Source of the DNA: Lachnospiraceae bacterium
Lineage (GTDB): Bacteria > Bacillota > Clostridia > Lachnospirales > Lachnospiraceae
Length of the DNA: 5,448 nt
Direction of reading: 5' to 3'
Assembly (NCBI GenBank): GCA_017651385.1
Contig: JAGCCY010000025.1
Coordinates: 1 to 5,448, forward strand
In this document: positions 1 through 3,932 of the stretch, one piece after another
Numbering within the stretch: the stretch's first letter is position 1
How the letters are laid out: every line of letters begins with the position of its first letter
The notes under the pieces: generated by a model
Databases searched by the model: none
What the model was told of the DNA's origin: nothing
What the model saw: only the letters and a program-made list of their open reading frames with translations
Program-made: the position numbers and the translations under genes

Positions 1-398
1 AGTTGTGCTTTCCGCTTTATGCGGCTGCAAGAGAGGTAGTGAACAACTACCACCCCTATCTTTCCAAGCTTGATATCACATATACCCAGTATATTGCGTT
101 AATGGTAATGTGGGAGCGCGAAAAGATGAGCGCCAAAGAACTCGGTGAAAAACTTCATCTTGATTCGGGCACGCTTACCCCGCTTCTTAAAAGTCTTGAG
201 AAAAAGGGTTATGTGACCAGAAGAAGATCCGAAGAGGACGAACGTTTTCTTATTGTGGAGCTTACGGATGAAGGCAGAAATCTTAAAGATGAGGCAGCTG
301 ATATCCCGATGAAGGTTTCGGGCTGTATCAAGTTGGATCCTAAGGATGCGGCTGACTTATACAGAATTCTCTATGAGATTCTGAACCAATCAAAATGA
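1..398 (+). CDS. ohrR: OhrR-type MarR-family organic hydroperoxide repressor, 5' truncated
   Basis: This gene encodes a cytoplasmic winged-helix repressor of the MarR family that senses organic hydroperoxides and typically controls the peroxidase gene ohr. The visible frame gives about 131 residues plus a partial codon at the left edge. It opens with LCFPLY, matching the segment around the peroxide-sensing Cys15 of Bacillus subtilis OhrR (from memory). By that alignment Tyr19, Tyr29 and Tyr40, which bond the reactive cysteine, are all kept (visible residues 6, 16 and 27). The helix-turn-helix covers about residues 43-70 (SAKELGEKL, then DSGTLTPLLKSLEKKG) and the wing has the DER motif at 79-81. 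A second cysteine lies at visible residue 108. The TTG at position 3 is not the true start: the homologous protein continues for roughly 13 residues upstream, outside the window. No ohr gene is visible; it may lie to the left. Family is certain; OhrR assignment is strong. Confidence 0.88.
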   Translation, partial: LCFPLYAAAREVVNNYHPYLSKLDITYTQYIALMVMWEREKMSAKELGEKLHLDSGTLTPLLKSLEKKGYVTRRRSEEDERFLIVELTDEGRNLKDEAADIPMKVSGCIKLDPKDAADLYRILYEILNQSK

Positions 399-434
399 CA
401 ACTTCTTTTTAATATTTTAACTACTCCTTCTGTA

Positions 435-479
435 AAAAAAAGAGGCGACCCTGTGCGATTCGGGGTCGTTTCTTTTTTT
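435..479 (+). terminator. Intrinsic terminator after ohrR, probably bidirectional
   Basis: The core stem CGACCC (446-451) pairs with GGGTCG (463-468). It extends outward through G-U and A-T pairs, ending with the A-run at 434-441 facing the T-run at 473-479. The T-run gives a plus-strand terminator 37 bases after the ohrR stop. Because the A-run mirrors it, the reverse transcript would also end in a U-tract, so the element may work in both directions and insulate the purC leader. Confidence 0.9.
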
Positions 480-535
480 GGTATTTATGCATAATAATGT
501 ACTAAAAATTTTTCAAAGATTACGTCAAAAAATAA

Positions 536-565
536 TTGACACGTTTTGTGCTCTTGTGCAATTAT
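536..565 (+). promoter_or_regulatory. Sigma-A-type promoter of the purC leader
   Basis: A perfect -35 box TTGACA lies at 536-541. The best -10 candidate is AATTAT at 560-565, with an 18-base spacer and a TGC (extended -10) just before it. A more perfect TATATT at 563-568 has too long a spacer (21). A-rich DNA at 527-535, just upstream of the -35 box, could act as an UP element. Transcription would start near 572, about 15 bases before the riboswitch. The -35 box is firm and the exact -10 is less so. Confidence 0.72.
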
Positions 566-586
566 ATTTGTGTAATTTTTAAGTAA

Positions 587-658
587 CCCATTGCAACTGA
601 CGGATAAACGTGGAGCACCACGGAGGAGTAATGGGAATAACAGTCGACCGTCTGGGCA
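587..658 (+). ncRNA. ZTP (pfl) riboswitch aptamer upstream of purC
   Basis: The ZTP riboswitch senses ZMP/ZTP (AICAR and its triphosphate), which build up when 10-formyl-tetrahydrofolate is short, and turns on purine and one-carbon genes. All its elements can be drawn here. P1 is CCCATT (587-592) with AATGGG (630-635). P2 is CGTGG (609-613) with CCACG (618-622), closed by a 4-base loop. The conserved CTGACGGA segment is at 597-604 and the hallmark CCGTCTGGGCA at 648-658. The pseudoknot is ACGG (600-603) with CCGT (648-651). P3 is GTC (643-645) with GGC (655-657), including one G-U pair. The layout closely resembles the Clostridium beijerinckii pfl RNA as I recall it. Its place just before a purine synthesis gene fits the known regulon. 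A covariance-model search was not run, but motif, fold and context agree. Confidence 0.93.
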
Positions 659-696
659 TACTTGTTAAAAACGGCAAGTATGCCTTTTATTATTTT
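655..696 (+). terminator. Riboswitch expression platform: intrinsic terminator before purC
   Basis: A ten-base-pair stem forms between 655-664 (GGCATACTTG) and 675-684 (CAAGTATGCC) around a 10-base loop, followed by a T-rich tail at 685-696. The 5' arm begins inside the 3' strand of the aptamer's P3 (655-657). Terminator folding therefore competes with the ligand-binding core. The expected logic, known for this class, is that ligand binding holds P3 and lets polymerase read through into purC, while without ligand the leader terminates. Confidence 0.92.
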
Positions 697-728
697 AATC
701 GGCTGCACAACTATAAGGAGAGAGAAAA

Positions 729-1415
729 ATGGAAAAAAAGCTTGTTTACAAAGGAAAGACCAAAGATGTATTCGAACTTGAAAACGGTAATTACTTACTT
801 AAGTTCAAGGACGACTGTACAGGCAAGGACGGAAAGTTCGATCCCGGTGAAAACTCCGTGGGACTTACGATTGAAGGTGTCGGAGATGTTAACCTTCGTA
901 TGACAGACTATTTCTTTAAGAAGATCAATGCGGCAGGCATCAAGACTCACTTTGTAAAGGCTAATTTTGAAGATACTACAATGGAAGTCCTTCCTGCAAC
1001 GGTATTCGGACACGGTCTTGAAGTTATCTGCAGATACAAGGCAGTCGGAAGCTTTATAAAGAGATACGGCGAATATATCGAATCGGGTGCCGATCTTCCC
1101 GAATATGTGGAAATGACATTTAAAAACGATGCAAAGGGCGATCCGCTTGTTACAAAGGATGCGCTTGCAGCTCTTAACATTATGACCGAGTCACAGTATG
1201 AAGACACAAAGAAGATGACACGTGCCATCACAAAGATCGTTGCAGACGATCTTAAGGCTAAGGGACTTGATCTTTATGATATCAAGTTTGAGTTCGGTTA
1301 TGCCAAGGACGGTTCCGTAATGCTCATCGATGAGATCGCATCGGGTAACATGAGAGTTTACAAGGATGGCGAGTACATCGATCCCATGACGCTTTCAAAG
1401 CTTTTCTTTGCATAA
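729..1415 (+). CDS. purC: Phosphoribosylaminoimidazole-succinocarboxamide (SAICAR) synthase
   Basis: PurC joins CAIR and aspartate using ATP to make SAICAR, a late step of de novo purine synthesis that precedes AICAR (ZMP). The protein has 228 residues, close to the usual 235-240. Its N-terminal lobe starts [13 protein letters not shown], the usual nucleotide-binding opening, then [15 protein letters not shown] at about 24-38. Further family motifs are [15 protein letters not shown] at about 99-113, the signature-like [19 protein letters not shown] at about 122-140, and [13 protein letters not shown] at about 198-210. That last block differs from the common DEISPD..R form but keeps the DE pair and the arginine. 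The start is fixed by AAGGAG at 715-720, eight bases before ATG. The gene appears to be transcribed alone, from a ZTP riboswitch leader to a terminator at 1433-1482. Control by ZTP links its expression to folate status, since its pathway makes the precursor of the sensed ligand. Confidence 0.95.
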   Translation: MEKKLVYKGKTKDVFELENGNYLLKFKDDCTGKDGKFDPGENSVGLTIEGVGDVNLRMTDYFFKKINAAGIKTHFVKANFEDTTMEVLPATVFGHGLEVICRYKAVGSFIKRYGEYIESGADLPEYVEMTFKNDAKGDPLVTKDALAALNIMTESQYEDTKKMTRAITKIVADDLKAKGLDLYDIKFEFGYAKDGSVMLIDEIASGNMRVYKDGEYIDPMTLSKLFFA

Positions 1416-1436
1416 GAAGATCTTATGGTATATAAT
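1408..1436 (+). promoter_or_regulatory. Promoter overlapping the purC stop codon, likely for the lipoprotein gene
   Basis: TTGCAT (1408-1413), a 17-base spacer and a perfect TATAAT (1431-1436) form a good sigma-A-type promoter. The -35 box runs into the purC stop codon (1413-1415). The predicted start is near 1443. Only 14 bases separate the following terminator tail from the lipoprotein ATG, so no promoter fits after the terminator. This one is the natural source of the lipoprotein mRNA, unless purC read-through supplies it. Confidence 0.6.
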
Positions 1437-1482
1437 ACAGCATCGGGTATCGCCGATACGATACCCGGTGCCGTATTTTTTT
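1433..1482 (+). terminator. Intrinsic terminator after purC
   Basis: The core stem has 11 pairs: CATCGGGTATC (1441-1451) with GATACCCGGTG (1460-1470), with one T-G pair. It closes further inside with G1452-C1459. Outside, after one mismatch, the stem continues through ATAC (1435-1438) facing GTAT (1473-1476). A T-run at 1476-1482 follows. It should end purC transcripts. It also overlaps the start point of the promoter at 1408-1436, so an mRNA begun there would carry most of the hairpin at its 5' end. Confidence 0.88.
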
Positions 1483-1484
1483 AT

Positions 1485-1489
1485 GGGAG
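1485..1489 (+). promoter_or_regulatory. Ribosome binding site that fixes the lipoprotein start
   Basis: GGGAG lies seven bases before the ATG at 1497. An earlier in-frame ATG at 1425 has no such site and would translate the terminator hairpin, so 1497 is preferred. The signal peptide begins directly at this ATG. Confidence 0.8.
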
Positions 1490-1496
1490 AGTTTTT

Positions 1497-2576
1497 ATGA
1501 AAAAATTTGTTTTGATATTGATGTGTATATGTGTTTTTTCACTTTGCGCCTGTGCCGATACGCCCGCGGGAAGCGGTCTCATTCCGGGAGGATCTTCAAA
1601 AGAGGATGTCAGGGTCTTGCCCGAATTGAGCGAAAATATCCTGATCGGTTTTGACTGGGACGACGGTGGTTTCGGAACGGAGATCGAAAGTACCCCTGCG
1701 ATCGTAAAAGTTTATAAGGATAAGCGCGTTACGGCCGAATTTATGGATAATCTTATCTATGAAGGAACGATCGATGACAGTTCGTATTCAAATATAGAGT
1801 CTGGTCTCGATCTAAAAAAGCTTTATTTTCTTGAGGTTGAGCCCGATACGGAAGTTTTGGACGGTTTTTCGGAACATGTTTTCTTTTACGGACCCGATGA
1901 TGCGATAATAAAGACAAACGGCGCATATATGCCCAAGACCGAAGCCTTTAACCTGGCAAGGCAGATCCTGACCGACAATCTCCCGATGGCTTCGATCGAT
2001 GAGGCGGTATCAAATATAAAAAGCGCCATGGAAGTAAAATTCGTTTATGCCGATTATTTAAGGATGTATATGACCGGCGGCGAAGATTTTTATCTTGTGG
2101 GAAGTCTTGAAGCGGTCACTTACGACGAAAACTACTGTGTTTTTTATACCGACGATCTTGACGGCGACGGTATTATCGAACTTATGATGTCACCTTACGG
2201 TTACGAAAGATGGACGGTAAGAAATTACAAGAACAGTTATAACTGGGATAAATCGGTAGTGGGTGTATTTGACTGCTATAATCCGGATACCAAAGAATTT
2301 TTCTATTCGGTGATCGATCTTGGCGGAAGAGCACAGGTCATGAGATATGAAAACGGTGAGTTTGTGACCGTGAGATCGTATTATATCGAAGAAGAGGATA
2401 TAGTCAACGTGGAAGAGGGGCTCGTAGATGTTTCCGAGTCCGACGGAAGCGAATATCAGATATCTTATGAAGAATTTATGGCAATATATGAAGATTTCCA
2501 CCGGTATGAACTTAAGGAAGACGATTATTATAAGATAAGCGAGGAGAATATCGCTGAGCATCTGATCGCCGAGTAA
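1497..2576 (+). CDS. Putative lipoprotein of unknown function with a DxDxDG calcium-type loop
   Basis: The 359-residue product starts with a lipoprotein signal peptide: MKK, a hydrophobic core at residues 4-16 and a lipobox LCAC at 16-19, with Cys19 the likely lipidated residue. A low-complexity linker rich in G, S and P (about 20-36) follows. The mature protein would be anchored to the outer face of the membrane. It is acidic and has no enzyme motif that I recognise. At 219-229 it carries DDLDGDGIIEL, a DxDxDGxxE loop like EF-hand or FG-GAP calcium sites; such loops recur in secreted Lachnospiraceae proteins of unknown role. The C-terminal part (about 232-345) is rich in aromatic and acidic residues and looks like beta-strands followed by helices. 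The gene has its own promoter and is followed after 47 bases by a membrane-protein gene; whether the two act together is unknown. Coding is certain; function is not. Confidence 0.85.
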   Translation: MKKFVLILMCICVFSLCACADTPAGSGLIPGGSSKEDVRVLPELSENILIGFDWDDGGFGTEIESTPAIVKVYKDKRVTAEFMDNLIYEGTIDDSSYSNIESGLDLKKLYFLEVEPDTEVLDGFSEHVFFYGPDDAIIKTNGAYMPKTEAFNLARQILTDNLPMASIDEAVSNIKSAMEVKFVYADYLRMYMTGGEDFYLVGSLEAVTYDENYCVFYTDDLDGDGIIELMMSPYGYERWTVRNYKNSYNWDKSVVGVFDCYNPDTKEFFYSVIDLGGRAQVMRYENGEFVTVRSYYIEEEDIVNVEEGLVDVSESDGSEYQISYEEFMAIYEDFHRYELKEDDYYKISEENIAEHLIAE

Positions 2577-2587
2577 AGGTAATACAA

Positions 2588-2616
2588 TTGCCAAAAATAC
2601 CGTTTTGCGGTAGTAT
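2588..2616 (+). promoter_or_regulatory. Possible promoter just before the DUF6056-like gene
   Basis: TTGCCA (2588-2593) and TAGTAT (2611-2616) are separated by 17 bases and match the sigma-A consensus at five and four of six positions. The predicted start is about 2623, one base before the ATG at 2624, so the mRNA would be leaderless. A small hairpin, TACCG (2598-2602) with CGGTA (2608-2612), lies in the spacer. This is a weak call based on hexamer match and spacing only. Confidence 0.35.
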
Positions 2617-2623
2617 TTTCACT

Positions 2624-3775
2624 ATGAAGACGAAAAATCCGATCATTGAAAATACTGCCGCATTTTTATTGCTCGCAGTCACGATATTCATAATAGCTTT
2701 TACGCATAAGACAGTACCGTATATGCTGGACGACCTTTGGTATTCCACTAATTTAAAGACCGGAGAACCTCTTAAGAGTATTTCCGATATATGGGAAAGC
2801 CAGGTCTGGCATTATCTTAACTGGGGCGGCAGGAGCATGACACACGGGATACTTCAGTTTACGTTTCTGTGCGGAGAAGTCATAAATAACGTTTTAAACG
2901 TTGTATTTACGCTGCTTCTTTCAACCGTGATCATCATTACCGCAACCGATATCGCAGATGTTAAGTTAAGTATCACAGGGTGGGCATTTGACCTTTCGAT
3001 CGTTATGGGTATGCTCCACGGACTTAACGCAAACTGGATGATGAGCATGTACTGGCAGTCCGGAAGCGCCAATTACCTTTATATCTCGGTATTTGTACTC
3101 TTCTTTGCATACTGTTATCTCCGTGAGTTTTCGGACGGTGACGTTAAGCCTTTTTCGGGTATCACCGTATGGATAGTGCCGCTTTCGGTCCTTGCGGGCT
3201 GGAGTAACGAAAATATGGGGCCCACGGTATGGCTTCTTTCGCTTTTTACGATCGTTTACAGAAAGAAAAAGGATCTTTCCGTTAAGTTATGGATGATCTT
3301 AGGCTGTGTATTTTCTTTTCTCGGTTCGCTTGCCTGCATAATCGCACCGGGAAATTTTAAAAGAAGCGCCGAAGTCGATGCCGGTAAGGGCTTTTTATGG
3401 AAAGCATTTTTAAGAGTTTATTCGGAAAGCAGGGGAATCTTTGATTTTCTCTATCCGGCAGCGATCCTCGCACTTATACTTCTTATAATGTATTATCCGC
3501 TTCTTAAAAAGAAGGTTGATATAAAGACGATTCTTTTGCTTGTAATGGCAGCCCTTTCCTGGGGTGCCATGGTTCTTTCGCCGCATTATCCCGACCGTGC
3601 GACATACGGTACTCTTGTTTTCTTTATCGTGGTGATAATATCGCTTGTATTAAGGCTTATCAAAGAAAAAGAAGAGTTAAGGCCGTGGCTTAACGGTGCA
3701 CTTTTATTTGTGTATGTAAGGGGAATGTTCTGGCTCTGCGAATATCTTGCAGCGTTTTACCACGTGATAGAGTAG
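2624..3775 (+). CDS. DUF6056-like polytopic membrane protein, possible GT-C-type glycosyltransferase
   Basis: The 383-residue product has roughly ten or eleven hydrophobic segments, at about 11-27, 85-108, 120-136, 150-166, 178-192, 199-212, 222-242, 272-292, 300-318, 328-345 and 355-375. Motifs I associate with the DUF6056 family are DDLWYS (36-41) after the first segment, ESQ then HY and WGGR (58-70), SGSANYLY (146-153), GWSNENMG (192-199), APGNFKR (241-247) and PDRATYG (323-329). An acidic pair in the first outer loop plus a tryptophan/arginine motif resembles GT-C transferases that use lipid-linked sugars, so sugar transfer at the cell surface is a reasonable guess, not shown. The start is uncertain. 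ATG 2624 puts the first segment near the N-terminus but lacks a Shine-Dalgarno site. An in-frame TTG at 2588 has AAAGG eight bases upstream and would add 12 residues. No clear terminator follows the gene before the next promoter. Confidence 0.8.
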   Translation: MKTKNPIIENTAAFLLLAVTIFIIAFTHKTVPYMLDDLWYSTNLKTGEPLKSISDIWESQVWHYLNWGGRSMTHGILQFTFLCGEVINNVLNVVFTLLLSTVIIITATDIADVKLSITGWAFDLSIVMGMLHGLNANWMMSMYWQSGSANYLYISVFVLFFAYCYLREFSDGDVKPFSGITVWIVPLSVLAGWSNENMGPTVWLLSLFTIVYRKKKDLSVKLWMILGCVFSFLGSLACIIAPGNFKRSAEVDAGKGFLWKAFLRVYSESRGIFDFLYPAAILALILLIMYYPLLKKKVDIKTILLLVMAALSWGAMVLSPHYPDRATYGTLVFFIVVIISLVLRLIKEKEELRPWLNGALLFVYVRGMFWLCEYLAAFYHVIE

Positions 3776-3810
3776 GATCATGTATTATTTGGCAGAAATC
3801 TTTACGCTAT

Positions 3811-3828
3811 GCTTTGATGCATTAAAGC
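3811..3828 (+). promoter_or_regulatory. 18-bp near-perfect palindrome, candidate operator upstream of nhaC
   Basis: GCTTTGATG (3811-3819) and CATTAAAGC (3820-3828) are complementary at eight of nine positions; the exception is a G opposite T. A second inverted pair, ACGCT (3804-3808) and AGCGT (3826-3830), surrounds and partly overlaps it. The site ends two bases before the -35 box, a place where activators or repressors often bind. No T-run follows, so it is not a terminator. The regulator is not identifiable from the sequence. Confidence 0.45.
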
Positions 3829-3829
3829 G

Positions 3830-3858
3830 TTGACAAATTGCTCTGTAAAAGTTACCAT
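3830..3858 (+). promoter_or_regulatory. Promoter of the nhaC-family gene
   Basis: A perfect -35 box TTGACA (3830-3835) is followed after 17 bases by TACCAT (3853-3858), which matches the -10 consensus at four of six positions. The expected start is near 3865, giving an untranslated leader of about 68 bases that contains two hairpins. The TATATAT at 3859-3865 is too far from the -35 box to be the -10 itself. Confidence 0.68.
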
Positions 3859-3870
3859 TATATATGGTTC

Positions 3871-3906
3871 TGCCCGTCCTTAATAAGGGCGGGTAATTTT
3901 ATTTAT
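3871..3906 (+). terminator. Terminator-like hairpin inside the nhaC leader (candidate attenuator)
   Basis: A nine-pair stem forms between 3873-3881 (CCCGTCCTT) and 3885-3893 (AAGGGCGGG) around a 3-base loop, with one T-G pair. The T-rich stretch 3894-3906, containing TTTT and TTT runs, follows. The hairpin lies after the promoter and before the gene. It could therefore end read-through from the upstream membrane-protein gene and also attenuate the nhaC transcript itself. Confidence 0.6.
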
Positions 3907-3920
3907 CCCGTAAAACGGGA
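3906..3920 (+). promoter_or_regulatory. Second leader hairpin adjoining the nhaC ribosome binding site
   Basis: TCCCGT (3906-3911) pairs with ACGGGA (3915-3920) around an AAA loop. The stem ends directly at the ribosome binding site (GAGGAG, 3921-3926). Its CCCGT and ACGGG arms repeat the CCCGT at 3873-3877 and the CGGG at 3890-3893 of the preceding hairpin, so arms can be exchanged between the two. Confidence 0.5.
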
Positions 3921-3926
3921 GAGGAG
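3921..3926 (+). promoter_or_regulatory. Ribosome binding site of the nhaC-family gene
   Basis: GAGGAG lies six bases before the ATG at 3933. It fixes the start of an open frame that runs off the right edge of the window. Confidence 0.85.
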
Positions 3927-3932
3927 AATTCT

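Noticed and set aside
485..513. Small palindromes TTATGCATAA (485-494) and AAAAATTTTT (504-513) upstream of the purC promoter
   Set aside because: Both are short and AT-rich in AT-rich intergenic DNA and match no operator I know. The A/T tracts may bend DNA but do not support a named site.
610..903. Open frame of 97 codons through the riboswitch and into purC
   Set aside because: It begins inside P2 of the aptamer, crosses the terminator, overlaps purC in another frame, has no ribosome binding site and resembles no family.
1425..1496. Earlier in-frame ATG that would extend the lipoprotein by 24 residues
   Set aside because: The extension is translated from the purC terminator, lacks a ribosome binding site and would bury the signal peptide. 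The ATG at 1497 has GGGAG and begins MKK plus a hydrophobic core.
2594..2619. Hairpin with short T-run read as a terminator after the lipoprotein gene
   Set aside because: The best stem has only five pairs (TACCG/CGGTA), the T-run is four bases, and it lies just upstream of the next start. It is too weak to call.
3865..3932. A known Na+, Li+ or fluoride riboswitch before nhaC
   Set aside because: I could not match the leader to any consensus I remember for those classes. Only the hairpins themselves are supported.
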